Positions 8,331-17,815 of a DNA stretch of 33,947 bases are shown piece after piece. Made by a program: the position numbers and the translations under genes. The DNA comes from Natranaerobius trueperi (GTDB lineage Bacteria > Bacillota > Natranaerobiia > Natranaerobiales > Natranaerobiaceae). The notes below the pieces were generated by a model, which saw nothing but the letters and a program-made list of their open reading frames with translations, made no database searches and was not told the DNA's origin. The first letter of the stretch is position 1; every line of letters starts with the position of its first letter. Location: contig NZ_NIQC01000029.1 of the NCBI RefSeq assembly GCF_002216005.1, forward strand, positions 1 to 33,947, in the 5' to 3' direction.

Positions 8331-9706
8331 ATGGATTTTAACAAACAACATCGTATGGAAAGTGATCCTTTAGGTAACATAATGATTCCTAAATTAGCTT
8401 ATTATGGGCCACAAACACAAAGGGCAGTAGATAACTTTCAAATAAGCGAAATCACACTGCCGAGATCTTTTATTAGAGCTCAAGGAATAATTAAAGCTTC
8501 AGCTGCAACTGTCAATATGGAGCTAGATGTATTATCTACTGATATAGGGCGAGCAATTATTAAAGCCTGTGAGGAAGTAATTGATGGAAGATTCGATGAT
8601 CATTTTGTGGTAGATGTTTATCAAGCAGGAGCAGGGACCTCTCAAAACATGAATGCTAATGAAGTGATTGCAAATCGTGCTTTTGAAATAACCGAGGGAA
8701 GACAAAATATAAAAGCTAATGATCATGTAAATATGTCGCAATCAACAAACGACACTTTTCCTTCAGCTCTAAATATAGCTGCTGTTGAATCTATTACTAA
8801 TGGTTTACTTCCAATACTTTTTCAGCTACAACAAGAACTAGAAAAAAAGCTGAACAATTTATGCCTGTTCTTAAAGCAGGACGTACCCATTTACATGATG
8901 GGGTACCTATACGACTTGGACATGAGTTTTCAGGTTTTAGTGAAACAATTCGTATGATTTATTATCAGCTTGAAGAGAGATTGGATGAATTATCTGAAAT
9001 TGGTTTAGGTGGTAATGCTGTAGGAACTAAAATTAATTTACCTTCTAATTATATACCTAAAGTTATTAAAGAAGTTAGAAACAGAACAAACTTACCTTTT
9101 CGAGAACCTGTTAATATGTTTTCATTTATGCAAAATATGAATGGTCCAATTCGGTGTATGCAGACTTTAAAAGAGTTAGCAGTTCATCTCATTAAAATTA
9201 CTAGTGATTTACGTTTACTTAGTTCTGGTCCTAGAACAGGTTTATATGAGATTACACTTCCTGCTGTTCAACCAGGGTCTACAATAATGCCTGGAAAAGT
9301 TAACCCAGCTATACTTGAAATGACTCATATGGTGTGTTGTCAAATTATCGGTTTTGAAGCAGCTATTTCATCTGCTGCTAAAGCTAGTCAATTAGAAATA
9401 AATGTTATGATGCCAATGATTGCTTATACACTTCTTCATTCTATTGAACTACTAACAAATGCTATTGATACACTTGTGGTAAAATGCATTTCTGGTATAC
9501 AAGTAAATGATGAAATATGTAACAAATGGATGGATGAAAGTCTTTCATTAGTGACAGGATTAAGCCCTACATTAGGTTATGATATGGCGTCTCAAATAGG
9601 AATGAAAGCAGACCAAGAAAACAAAACCTTATATGAAGTACTTCAAGAGAAAGGGTTACTAACAGAAGAAGTTAAAGAGGCCATTAATCCACAAAACTTG
9701 GTATAG
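8331..9706 (+). pseudogene. aspA: aspartate ammonia-lyase (aspartase), single frameshift
   Basis: The product belongs to the fumarase/aspartase superfamily, which removes ammonia from aspartate to give fumarate. The first frame (8331 to about 8848) has AYYGPQTQRAVDNF, QAGAGTSQNMNANEVIANRA and MSQSTNDTFPSA; the second (about 8849-9706) has KAGRTHLHD, GGNAVGTKIN and the signature GSTIMPGKVNPA. The GAGTS..MNANEVIA wording favours aspartase over fumarase. The two halves join if the run of seven A's at 8842-8848 has one more A (EKK-AEQFMPVLKAGRTHLHD). Together they would be about 458 aa, the usual size, with no other damage. The start ATG 8331 has AAAGGAGA upstream. The break is either a sequencing error, a recent loss or a slippage-prone site. 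Confidence 0.9.
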
Positions 9707-9723
9707 TATAATCTTTTAAAAAA

Positions 9724-9758
9724 GGGATTGACCTAATAATTAGGTCAATCCCTTTTTT
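9724..9758 (+). terminator. strong intrinsic terminator after aspA
   Basis: A 13-bp stem GGGATTGACCTAA / TTAGGTCAATCCC (9724-9736 / 9740-9752) with loop TAA is flanked by A-run and T-run (TTTTTT). Confidence 0.92.
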
Positions 9759-9898
9759 AAATTCCGCCCGATATTATTCGGAGCATAACCAGCTTTTCAA
9801 CATAAATAGTATCATTTTTTTTAGTTTACTACATCTTGAATAGCATGATCTCTATACACAATCAGGCGAAATAGTTTAGTTTACGCTATGGTAAAAAT

Positions 9899-9995
9899 AA
9901 CTAAAATTTAGACTCATAATTTTCAATTAACTATTTGACGGAGAATAAATTATAATATAAACTACAACTAAAAGGTTTTACTAAAACGTTTTAGT
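9899..9995 (+). promoter_or_regulatory. rbs operon promoter region with LacI-type operators
   Basis: A perfect 16-bp palindrome ACTAAAACGTTTTAGT (9980-9995) has the central CG of LacI/PurR-family operators. A degenerate copy, ACTAAAAGGTTTTACT (9967-9982), overlaps it, and a third related site CTAAAATTTAG is at 9901-9911. TTGACG (9935-9940) with AT-rich -10 candidates at 9951-9961 lies between them, so the strong site is just downstream of the start of transcription and 14 bases before rbsR. RbsR is the natural candidate to bind. No gene was seen in 9760-9900. Confidence 0.7.
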
Positions 9996-10009
9996 TAAAG
10001 GGGTTTTTT

Positions 10010-11020
10010 ATGACTACTATTAAAGATATTGCTTCTAGAGTAGGGGTGTCAATAACTGCTGTTTCCCAGGTACTTAATAATAAAGAAGTGGGTATTAAAA
10101 AAGAGACTAAAGAAAAAATATTAGAAACAGCCAGAGAACTTGATTATAAACCTAATTATTTAGCAAGAGGTTTAATTACAAAACGTACTAAAACTATAGG
10201 ATTGATTATACCTGATATTACAAACCCTTTTTTTCCTCAAATTGTAAGAGCAATCGAAGACACAGCAAATAAAATGGGATATAATATGATTTTGTGTAAT
10301 ACAGATGATAATTTAGATAAGGAACAATTATATTTAGATATTCTCAAAGAAAAATGTGTAGATGGAATCATTTTCACAAGTTCTACTGAATCCACTTTAA
10401 AACATGAAGACCTATTAAGTAAAATAAAATCCCCATTAGTTTTACTTGATAGAGGTATAACGGGTGATATAAGAATACCTAAGGTCTATACACATGGTTA
10501 TAATGGTCTATTGTTAGGTGTGAATTATCTAGTAGAAAAAGACCATAAAAAAATTGGTTTCATTTCAGGGCCTGAGACGTCTGTTACTGCAAAAGAAAGA
10601 TTAAAAGGATACAGAAGTTCTGTGGAAGAAAATGGATTAGAAACTAAATCAGAGTGGATATATTATGGTGACTATAAAGTTGAGACTGGTGAAAAAGCAG
10701 TTAAGGAATTACTTAATAGAGACCCTGAGATAACGGCGATTATATCTGCTAATGATTTGATGGCAGTTGGAGCAATGAGAGAAATAAAAAATCATGGCTT
10801 AAGAGTGCCGGAGGATATTTCTGTAATAGGATTTGATAATATTCAAATATCACGGTTTGTAGATCCTGCTTTAACTACTATAGCACAACCATCTTATAGA
10901 ATGGGGGAGCTTGCAACAGAACTTTTAATCAATCAAATCGAGGATAAAGAAATACCTAAAAAAGAACATGAATTAGAACCAAAGCTAATTGTTCGAGACT
11001 CAGTAACTTTTAGGAGGTGA
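10010..11020 (+). CDS. rbsR: ribose operon repressor, LacI family
   Basis: The 336-aa protein has an N-terminal LacI helix-turn-helix (TTIKDIASRVGVSITAVSQVLNN, residues 2-24), a hinge (YKPNYLARGLITKRTKTIG) and a periplasmic-binding-protein-like effector domain (IGLIIPDITNPFFPQIVRAIE onward; FISGPETSVTAKERLKGYR; VIGFDNIQISRFVDPALTTIAQP). It heads the rbs genes, so the effector is most likely ribose or a derivative, and autorepression through the palindromes at 9967-9995 is expected. The HTH has SQVLN where most members have SRVLN. The stop is four bases before rbsK, whose ribosome binding site overlaps the end of this gene. Confidence 0.93.
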   Translation: MTTIKDIASRVGVSITAVSQVLNNKEVGIKKETKEKILETARELDYKPNYLARGLITKRTKTIGLIIPDITNPFFPQIVRAIEDTANKMGYNMILCNTDDNLDKEQLYLDILKEKCVDGIIFTSSTESTLKHEDLLSKIKSPLVLLDRGITGDIRIPKVYTHGYNGLLLGVNYLVEKDHKKIGFISGPETSVTAKERLKGYRSSVEENGLETKSEWIYYGDYKVETGEKAVKELLNRDPEITAIISANDLMAVGAMREIKNHGLRVPEDISVIGFDNIQISRFVDPALTTIAQPSYRMGELATELLINQIEDKEIPKKEHELEPKLIVRDSVTFRR

Positions 11021-11024
11021 TGAT

Positions 11025-11945
11025 ATGAAACTATCTGTACTAGGTAGTTTGAATATGGACTTTGTTTATTATGTTTCTCGATTACCTAAAGAAGGAGAAA
11101 CTTTACTTGCAGAGGATAATGCTAAATTTCCAGGGGGGAAAGGTGCTAATCAAGCTGTAGCAGCTGCTAGACTAGGTAGTGATGTTAAGATGATTGGTGC
11201 TGTTGGAGATGATGATTTAGGTGATAGTTTATTAGAAAGTTTACAAAAAGAGAGTATTGATATCTCTGGGGTTAAACAGATGACTGATATAAATACAGGA
11301 AATGCATTTATCACGGTAGATAGTAAAGGAAATAATACTATATTAGTTTATTCTGGTGCTAATAGTAAAGTTGATTTGAAGTGGGTAGATAATTTCAAAA
11401 AAGATATAAGAGAATCTGATTTTTTACTCACACAACTAGAAACCCCTTTGGATATAGTAACAAAAGGTATTGAGCTTGCTTTTGATGTCGGGACAAAAGT
11501 AGTATTAAACCCTGCACCTGGTCTTACTCTACCTAATGAACTTTTAGAAAAAGTTTATTTATTAACACCAAATCAAACTGAACTTTCTATTATTTCCGGA
11601 AGAGAGATTAAAACAGATGATGATTTAATTACAGCATCTAGATCATTAATTGATTTAGGGGTACAAAATGTAGTAGTGACTTTAGGTTCTAAAGGAGCGC
11701 TTCATATAGATAAAACAAGTTATACTTTTATAGAAAGTTTTAATGTTAATGCAATAGATACTACGGCAGCTGGAGATAGTTTTACGGCCGGACTTACCTT
11801 TGGTATTTGGAGGGGTAAGAGTATCAAAGAGGCTTTACAATATGCTTCAGCTGTATCTGCTCTTACTGTTATAAAAGAAGGAGCTCAAAGTTCACTACCA
11901 ACAGCAAATCAGGTCGAGATGTATCTAGAGAAAGGGGAAATATAA
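11025..11945 (+). CDS. rbsK: ribokinase
   Basis: This PfkB-family sugar kinase phosphorylates D-ribose to ribose 5-phosphate. The 306-aa protein has the N-terminal [11 protein letters not shown], the first PfkB signature [17 protein letters not shown] (substrate-binding GGKGAN), NPAPG, LTPNQTE, and the second signature [13 protein letters not shown] with catalytic base D251. GGAGGTGATGAT precedes the ATG. It lies between rbsR and rbsD in the Bacillus-type order R-K-D-A-C-B, and its stop is one base from the rbsD start. Confidence 0.96.
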   Translation: MKLSVLGSLNMDFVYYVSRLPKEGETLLAEDNAKFPGGKGANQAVAAARLGSDVKMIGAVGDDDLGDSLLESLQKESIDISGVKQMTDINTGNAFITVDSKGNNTILVYSGANSKVDLKWVDNFKKDIRESDFLLTQLETPLDIVTKGIELAFDVGTKVVLNPAPGLTLPNELLEKVYLLTPNQTELSIISGREIKTDDDLITASRSLIDLGVQNVVVTLGSKGALHIDKTSYTFIESFNVNAIDTTAAGDSFTAGLTFGIWRGKSIKEALQYASAVSALTVIKEGAQSSLPTANQVEMYLEKGEI

Positions 11946-11946
11946 C

Positions 11947-12354
11947 ATGAAAAAAACACCATTATTAAATAGTAAAATTTCACGCACAATTGCAGAGATG
12001 GGACATACGGACAAGCTTACTATAGCAGATGCAGGTCTGCCAATAAACCAAGATGTAGAAAGAATAGATCTTGCTTTAAAAGAAGGAATACCTAAATTTT
12101 TAGAAACCTTAGATGTAGTATTATCTGAGTTAGTAGTTGAAGAAGTGACCCTTGCAAGTGAAACTAAAGAAAGTAATCAAGAACTGTATGAAGAAATTGT
12201 AGCAATTTTAAAAAAACATAACCCAGAAATTAAAATAAAAGAAGTTACACATCATAGTTTTAAGATTGAATCTAATAAATCAAAGGCAGTTATCAGAACT
12301 GGAGAGTATACACCGTTTTCTAATATAATTTTAAAATCCGGAGTGGTGTTTTAA
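11947..12354 (+). CDS. rbsD: D-ribose pyranase
   Basis: RbsD interconverts beta-pyranose and furanose forms of ribose so that ribokinase receives its substrate. The 135-aa protein shows the N-terminal family block [32 protein letters not shown] with the catalytic His at position 20, plus the C-terminal [21 protein letters not shown] that closes the active site between subunits. It begins one base after the rbsK stop, and its stop overlaps the rbsA start by one base (TAATG). Confidence 0.96.
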   Translation: MKKTPLLNSKISRTIAEMGHTDKLTIADAGLPINQDVERIDLALKEGIPKFLETLDVVLSELVVEEVTLASETKESNQELYEEIVAILKKHNPEIKIKEVTHHSFKIESNKSKAVIRTGEYTPFSNIILKSGVVF

Positions 12355-13841
12355 TGTCTCTTTTAAATATGAAAGGCATAACAAAAACCTTTCCAGGAGT
12401 TAAAGCATTAGATAATGTAGACCTAGAACTTAATGATAGTGAAGTTTTAGCTTTATTAGGGGAAAATGGTGCAGGTAAATCAACACTTATGAAAATATTA
12501 AGTGGTGTATATAGTGAAGATGAAGGAAGTTTAGAGGTTAGGGGAAGAAAACTTAAGATAGATTCCCCTCAAACTGCTATGGAAAATGGTATTGGAATTA
12601 TTCATCAAGAGTTAAGCTTAGTACCTCATCTTTCTGTTACAGAAAATATTTTTTTAGGTAGAGAAAAGTTGCATTCATTTTTTAAAAAAATTGATTGGAA
12701 AGCCTTAAATAAAGAAAGTGAACAACTTTTATTAGAGTTAGGGATTAGAAATGTTGATGTTACTCGTCCTGTTAAAGAGTATAGTATAGCTGTTCAACAG
12801 ATGGTTGAAATAGCTAGAATATTATCTATGAATTGTGACATTATTATTATGGATGAACCTACTGATGCCTTAACTCCTCAAGAAATAGAATCCCTATTTA
12901 AAGTTATTAGATCTCTTAAAACATCTGGTAAAGGTATTATATATATAAGTCATAAGTTAGAAGAAATATTTGAAATTTGTGATAGAGTTCAAGTTTTAAG
13001 AGATGGGTCATATGTAGATACAAAAAAAGTGTCTGAGACGAATACAGAAGAATTAATTCAAATGATGGTTGGTAGAGATGTAGAAAATAAGTTTCCATGG
13101 AAAGAGCCAATACCAAAAGAAACTGTATTAGAATTACAAAATGTAAGTTCATCAGGATTAGTTTATAATATAAACTTAGAAGCTAAAAAAGGAGAAGTTT
13201 TAGGTATATTTGGATTGATGGGATCAGGACGAACTGAGCTATGTAAAACTATATTTGGTGTTTATCCCAGTGATGGAACTATATTACTTGATGGTTCGAA
13301 AGCCAAACTAAATTCTCCTAAGGATGCTATTAAGAGAGGGATTGCTTATTTATCTGAAAATAGAAAATCAGAAGGCTTATTTTTAGAACACGAAGTTTAT
13401 AGAAATATGACACTAGCGTCTTTAGACTTTTTCTCAACTTCATTAGGTAAGATTGATAAAAAATCAGAAAGAACCAAGGTAAATGAATATATTGAGAAAT
13501 TAACTGTTAAAACCCCTCATATGAATCAGAAAGTAAATAATCTAAGCGGTGGAAATCAGCAGAAATTAGTATTTGGTAAATGGTTAATGACCGACCCAAA
13601 AGTTCTAATTTTAGACGAGCCTACTAGAGGTGTTGATGTAGGAGCAAAAGTAGAATTATATAATTTAATTAATGAACTTAAAGCAAAAGATGTAGTAATA
13701 ATAATGGTATCTTCAGAATTACCTGAAGTAATGGGTATTAGTGATAGAATCCTTGTCATGCACGATGGCAGAGTAACTGGTGAGTTTTCACATCAGGATG
13801 CAACACAAGAAAAAATAATGGAAAAAGCTGTGAATGCTTAG
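12354..13841 (+). CDS. rbsA: ribose ABC transporter, duplicated ATP-binding protein
   Basis: The 495-aa protein has two fused ABC domains and energises ribose import through RbsC. The first domain has Walker A GENGAGKST, a Q-loop (IGIIHQELSLVPHLSVTENIFLGRE), a degenerate signature (YSIAVQQMVEIARIL) and Walker B IIIMDEPTDALT. The second has the reduced Walker A typical of this family (GLMGSGRTE), a canonical signature NLSGGNQQKLVFGKWL and LILDEPTRGVDVGAK. This canonical/degenerate asymmetry is normal for the CUT2/ribose class. GGAGTGGTG before the ATG lies inside rbsD. Confidence 0.96.
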   Translation: MSLLNMKGITKTFPGVKALDNVDLELNDSEVLALLGENGAGKSTLMKILSGVYSEDEGSLEVRGRKLKIDSPQTAMENGIGIIHQELSLVPHLSVTENIFLGREKLHSFFKKIDWKALNKESEQLLLELGIRNVDVTRPVKEYSIAVQQMVEIARILSMNCDIIIMDEPTDALTPQEIESLFKVIRSLKTSGKGIIYISHKLEEIFEICDRVQVLRDGSYVDTKKVSETNTEELIQMMVGRDVENKFPWKEPIPKETVLELQNVSSSGLVYNINLEAKKGEVLGIFGLMGSGRTELCKTIFGVYPSDGTILLDGSKAKLNSPKDAIKRGIAYLSENRKSEGLFLEHEVYRNMTLASLDFFSTSLGKIDKKSERTKVNEYIEKLTVKTPHMNQKVNNLSGGNQQKLVFGKWLMTDPKVLILDEPTRGVDVGAKVELYNLINELKAKDVVIIMVSSELPEVMGISDRILVMHDGRVTGEFSHQDATQEKIMEKAVNA

Positions 13842-13851
13842 GAGGGATTAT

Positions 13852-14829
13852 TTGAATACCTTGAAGACTAAACTTAAACATATTGTAGATACTTTAAAAA
13901 AAGATGATGTAAAAAGTAAGTTGTTTAAATTAAGGTCTTTAATAGGGTTGGTTTTAATATGCCTTGTTCTTGCGCTTTTAACTCCAAGATTTTTAACAAT
14001 ATCTAACTTATTTAATGTATTAAGACAAACTTCCTTAAATGCAATTATGGGTGTAGGGCTAACGTTTGTTATTTTAACTGGTGGAATTGATCTATCAGTT
14101 GGTTCAGTATTAGCTTTTTCTGGTGTTAGTGCTGCAACAGTTGCACAATTAGGTCTACCAGCTCCTATAGCAATTTTTATTGGTCTAATAGCTGGGAGTG
14201 CATTAGGCTTTTTTAATGGACTAATTATAACTAAAGGAAAAGTTCCACCATTTATAGCAACATTAGCTATGATGACAATTGCTCGAGGTGGTGCATTAGT
14301 TATAAGTGATGGGCGACCTATAAGTGGTTTGGGTGAAGGTTTTCATTTCATAGGTCGTGGAATGATTGGAATAATACCTGTTCCGGTTATTATTACAATC
14401 GTTGTTTTCTTACTAGCTTATTATGTTTTAACCCAAACGAGAACAGGTAGGTATATTTATGCTACTGGTAGTAATGAACATGCTGCTAAATTGACTGGCA
14501 TAAATACTGATAAAGTTAAGCTGTTTGCGTATTCCTTATCAGGATTTACTGCAGCCTTAAGTGCTATGATTGAAATTTCAAGACTTGGATCAGCGCCACC
14601 AACAGCAGGAGATGGTGCTGAGTTAGATGCTATTGCAGCAGTTGTAATAGGTGGTACAAGCCTAGCTGGTGGAATGGGTGGTGTTTTAGGAACCTTTATA
14701 GGTGCAATGATCATTGGGGTTTTAAATAATGGTCTAAACCTTCTTAACGTTTCTTCATACTATCAGTTAGTTGTTCGAGGTTCTGTTATTTTAATAGCTG
14801 TTTTATTAGATCGAAAGAAAGCTGATTAA
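13852..14829 (+). CDS. rbsC: ribose ABC transporter permease
   Basis: The 325-aa polytopic membrane protein forms the ribose channel with RbsA and RbsB. Visible family blocks are NLFNVLRQTSLNAIMGVGLTFVILTGGIDLSVGSVLAF, the cytoplasmic-loop motif YATGSNEHAAKLTGI (contact with the ATPase) and GAELDAIAAVVIGGTSLAGGMGG. An in-frame ATG at 13834 lies inside rbsA before the ribosome binding site; TTG 13852 follows AGGAGGGA (13840-13846) at correct spacing and is preferred. A palindrome overlaps the stop codon and separates it from rbsB. Confidence 0.94.
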   Translation: MNTLKTKLKHIVDTLKKDDVKSKLFKLRSLIGLVLICLVLALLTPRFLTISNLFNVLRQTSLNAIMGVGLTFVILTGGIDLSVGSVLAFSGVSAATVAQLGLPAPIAIFIGLIAGSALGFFNGLIITKGKVPPFIATLAMMTIARGGALVISDGRPISGLGEGFHFIGRGMIGIIPVPVIITIVVFLLAYYVLTQTRTGRYIYATGSNEHAAKLTGINTDKVKLFAYSLSGFTAALSAMIEISRLGSAPPTAGDGAELDAIAAVVIGGTSLAGGMGGVLGTFIGAMIIGVLNNGLNLLNVSSYYQLVVRGSVILIAVLLDRKKAD

Positions 14830-14836
14830 TCAGCTT
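14819..14836 (+). promoter_or_regulatory. intercistronic hairpin between rbsC and rbsB
   Basis: The perfect palindrome AAGCTGATTAATCAGCTT includes the rbsC stop codon and is followed by CTTTATAAAAAATT. It could act as a stabilising hairpin or a weak attenuator before rbsB. Confidence 0.5.
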
Positions 14837-14868
14837 CTTTATAAAAAATTAATTAGGGGGTTATTATT

Positions 14869-15780
14869 ATGAGTAACATTAAAAAAGTATTAGTTGTAGG
14901 AGGGCTAATATCACTTATGTTAGCAATCTTCGTAGGATGTGGAGATGCGCCAGCAGAAGGTGATGAGGACAAAGAAACAATCGGTTTAGTGGTATCAACA
15001 CTTAATAATCCATTCTTTGTTTCATTAGAAGAAGGAGTAGAAGAAGAAGCAGAAGATATGGGATATGACCTTACTGTATTAGACTCTCAGGATGATTCAT
15101 CTCAGGAACTTTCAAATGTAGAAGATTTAGTACAACAAGAAGTGTCTTTAATCTTAATTAATCCTGTAGATAGTGAGGCAGTAGAAAGTGCTGTTACTAT
15201 AGCTAATGATGCAGATATTCCAGTGGTAACGTTAGATAGAAGTTCAGAAGGTGGAGAAGTAGTTTCTCACGTTGCTTCAGATAATGTAGCTGGCGGAGAA
15301 ATGGCAGGAGATTTTATTGTAGATGAGCTTGATAATGAAGGTAAAGTAGTTGAATTAGAAGGTGTACCAGGAGCTTCTGCCACAAGAGATAGAGGTGAAG
15401 GGTTTAATAATGCTATCGATGATAGTGATCTTGAAGTAATAGCATCACAAACAGCTAATTTTAACCGACAAGAAGGTCTTAGTGTTATGGAAAACATATT
15501 ACAAGCTGAAGAGGAGATCGATGCTGTTTTTGCTCACAATGATGAAATGGCATTAGGGGCACTTCGTGCAATCGAAGATTCCGGAAGAGATATTATGGTA
15601 GTAGGATTTGATGCTACTGATGATGCAAGAGAAGCTGTTTCTGAAGGAAGTATGGCGGCTACAGTAGCTCAACAACCAGAATTAATAGGTTCTATGGGGG
15701 TAGAGGTTTCATCTGACTTCTTGACAGATGAAGAAATTGATGAATATATTCCAGTAGAATTAGAACTTGTAACAGAATAA
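14869..15780 (+). CDS. rbsB: ribose ABC transporter substrate-binding lipoprotein
   Basis: The 303-aa protein has a lipoprotein signal peptide with lipobox FVGC (lipidated C24), so it would be anchored outside the membrane. The mature part is a type I periplasmic-binding fold: IGLVVSTLNNPFFVSLEEGVEEEAEDMG, the NPVDSEAVESAV block, VVTLDRSSEGGEVVSHVASDNVAGG and VFAHNDEMALGALRAIEDSGR. The protein is strikingly acidic with few lysines after the signal. It is the last gene of the rbs operon, preceded by AGGGGG and closed by a strong terminator. Ribose specificity is inferred from the operon. Confidence 0.95.
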   Translation: MSNIKKVLVVGGLISLMLAIFVGCGDAPAEGDEDKETIGLVVSTLNNPFFVSLEEGVEEEAEDMGYDLTVLDSQDDSSQELSNVEDLVQQEVSLILINPVDSEAVESAVTIANDADIPVVTLDRSSEGGEVVSHVASDNVAGGEMAGDFIVDELDNEGKVVELEGVPGASATRDRGEGFNNAIDDSDLEVIASQTANFNRQEGLSVMENILQAEEEIDAVFAHNDEMALGALRAIEDSGRDIMVVGFDATDDAREAVSEGSMAATVAQQPELIGSMGVEVSSDFLTDEEIDEYIPVELELVTE

Positions 15781-15783
15781 GTT

Positions 15784-15822
15784 AAAAAAGTGCCTTCTAG
15801 TGTGATTAGAAGGCACTTTTTT
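15784..15822 (+). terminator. terminator of the rbs operon
   Basis: A 16-bp stem (AAAAAAGTGCCTTCTA / TAGAAGGCACTTTTTT) with a 7-base loop ends in a run of T's, directly after rbsB. Confidence 0.95.
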
Positions 15823-15893
15823 TTGAAGGACATATACATATTATGTAGAACATATTAGTTAGATTTGGTTATAATATAAGAGGGGGAATTACT

Positions 15894-16676
15894 TTGAAAA
15901 AAATTTTTATGTTATTACTTACCTTGTTCCTTTTTTTATTTGTTTATGGATGTGAGGATGAAGCAAATCATACTGGAGAAGAACTACTAGAAATAGGGAT
16001 TAAAAACCTAGAAAAAGCTGATAGTTATCGTTCTGACATTCATATGGATATGAATATTATGGATGTTGTTATGTCTTATGAATCTGATATGAAGTATTTA
16101 GGAAAAAATAATTATTATTTAGATATGACAATGAGTACTATGGGTCAAGAGGTTGAAGGTGCACTTTTGAATAAGGATGGTAATATAAAGGTTGAAACTA
16201 CATCACCTACTACAAATAAAAATGAGATTAAGGAAATGCAAGAACAATTAGAAATGGATTTATATGACGATTATTCACTTCTAGTGGAAAATGCAGAGAT
16301 TAAAAAAATTGAAAATCTTGACGGATATGAAAATGGTTATGAGACATTTGAAATAATGCCTGATCCTGATAAGGTTATGGACCTGACTTTAGAAGAGTTT
16401 GAAGAACAACATATGCCTGAAGTTGATGATTCCATTGTAGATAGCTTAATTAATAATTTAAAAACCGATATGGAGTTATTATTAGTAATTGATGCACAGA
16501 AAGAAAAAATTGTGTTTAGTGATATAGATGTGACTCAAACTTTTGATATGGAAAGTATAGCAGAAGAAACTGATGAAAGAGAAATGACTCAACTTGGGTC
16601 AGTATTAGAAACAGAAATTAGATTAGAACAAACTTATTATGATTACAATGAATCTATGGAGTTACCTGAATTATAA
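15894..16676 (+). CDS. acidic lipoprotein of unknown function
   Basis: The 260-aa product has a lipoprotein signal peptide (basic MKK, hydrophobic core, lipobox VYGC with C20). The mature part is rich in Asp, Glu and Met and is organised as repeated beta-strand-like stretches (YRSDIHMDMNIMDVVMSYESDMKYLGKN..., NNYYLDMTMSTMGQEVEGAL), reminiscent of the LolA/LppX-like fold of DUF6612-type Firmicute lipoproteins. That likeness is from pattern only. It starts at TTG 15894 after AGGGGGAA; TATAAT at about 15870 may be its -10. It stands between two terminators or gaps and is probably monocistronic or co-transcribed with pyrR 70 bases downstream. Confidence 0.85.
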   Translation: MKKIFMLLLTLFLFLFVYGCEDEANHTGEELLEIGIKNLEKADSYRSDIHMDMNIMDVVMSYESDMKYLGKNNYYLDMTMSTMGQEVEGALLNKDGNIKVETTSPTTNKNEIKEMQEQLEMDLYDDYSLLVENAEIKKIENLDGYENGYETFEIMPDPDKVMDLTLEEFEEQHMPEVDDSIVDSLINNLKTDMELLLVIDAQKEKIVFSDIDVTQTFDMESIAEETDEREMTQLGSVLETEIRLEQTYYDYNESMELPEL

Positions 16677-16745
16677 TGATAATTCTGGTAACTATTGATT
16701 TCTCGTAAAAGAAAAAGGATATAGATAAATTCGGAGGTGAGCTAA

Positions 16746-17292
<547 letters not shown>

Positions 17293-17294
<2 letters not shown>

Positions 17295-17318
17295 AACCAG
17301 GTAAAAGCGCCTGGTTTT
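17293..17318 (+). terminator. terminator after pyrR
   Basis: A 9-bp stem AAAACCAGG / CCTGGTTTT followed by a T-rich tail overlaps the pyrR stop codon. Confidence 0.88.
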
Positions 17319-17360
17319 CTATTATATTATAACTAAATAGTTAATTGGAGGAAATTAAAA

Positions 17361-17714
17361 ATGAAACTTATTAAAAAGGATTATTGGAAATCATTAATTA
17401 ATATGGCTGTTATTAAGTTTCTGATTCTTAGAACTTTAAAAACAAACCCATTACATGGTTATGGTATATTAAATGAAATAAAACAGTTTACAGAAGGATG
17501 TTGTACACCGACTTATGGATCAGTTTATCCGATATTAAAAGAACTATGTGAAGAGGGTTATGCAGAAGTTAAAACTTCTGTTGTTAATAATAGAGAACGA
17601 AAAGTATATTATTTAACTGAATTAGGAGAAACAGCATACTATCAAGCAAAGGAAGCTTGGGATGATATATTACCTTTTCTTGATCGAATAATAAAAGAAG
17701 ATTCTAGCTTATAA
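17361..17714 (+). CDS. PadR-family transcriptional regulator with Cys pair
   Basis: The 117-aa protein matches the single-domain PadR winged helix: FLILRTLKTNPLHGYGILNEIKQF (helices 1-2), TPTYGSVYPILKELCEEGYAEV (recognition helix and wing), and RKVYYLTELGETAYYQAKEAW. Two adjacent cysteines (C47, C48) sit at the turn before the recognition helix, where other PadR proteins usually lack a Cys pair; C64 follows in the helix. This suggests thiol, metal or metalloid sensing, but that is an inference. The gene is followed by a promoter with an inverted repeat and by a Cys-Cys mini-protein and a permease with a CxC motif, which are its likely targets. GGAGGAAA precedes the ATG. Confidence 0.9.
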   Translation: MKLIKKDYWKSLINMAVIKFLILRTLKTNPLHGYGILNEIKQFTEGCCTPTYGSVYPILKELCEEGYAEVKTSVVNNRERKVYYLTELGETAYYQAKEAWDDILPFLDRIIKEDSSL

Positions 17715-17734
17715 ATACATAGGTTTTTTATTAA

Positions 17735-17783
17735 TTGACACTTATAGATAATTTTGCCATAATATATAGTGGGTCAATATATT
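17735..17783 (+). promoter_or_regulatory. promoter and candidate PadR operator
   Basis: TTGACA (17735-17740), 17 bases, then CATAAT (17758-17763) preceded by TGC as an extended -10 form a good sigma-A promoter. AATATAT-N9-ATATATT (17761-17783), a perfect inverted repeat, overlaps the end of the -10 and the start site, where a repressor would act. The arms are AT-only, so chance similarity is possible. Confidence 0.65.
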
Positions 17784-17815
17784 GAGGGTAAATATAAACT
17801 GAAAGGAGAGAGAAT

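Noticed and set aside
8838-8852. Programmed frameshift in aspartase
   Set aside because: No stimulatory structure or start-stop arrangement is visible and aspartases are not known to use recoding; a plain indel is simpler.
12937-13152. Minus-strand open frame inside rbsA
   Set aside because: It is antisense to the conserved ABC linker region, with no start signal.
16677-16745. PyrR-binding attenuator before pyrR
   Set aside because: The short leader has no terminator/antiterminator pair or recognisable PyrR-binding loop.
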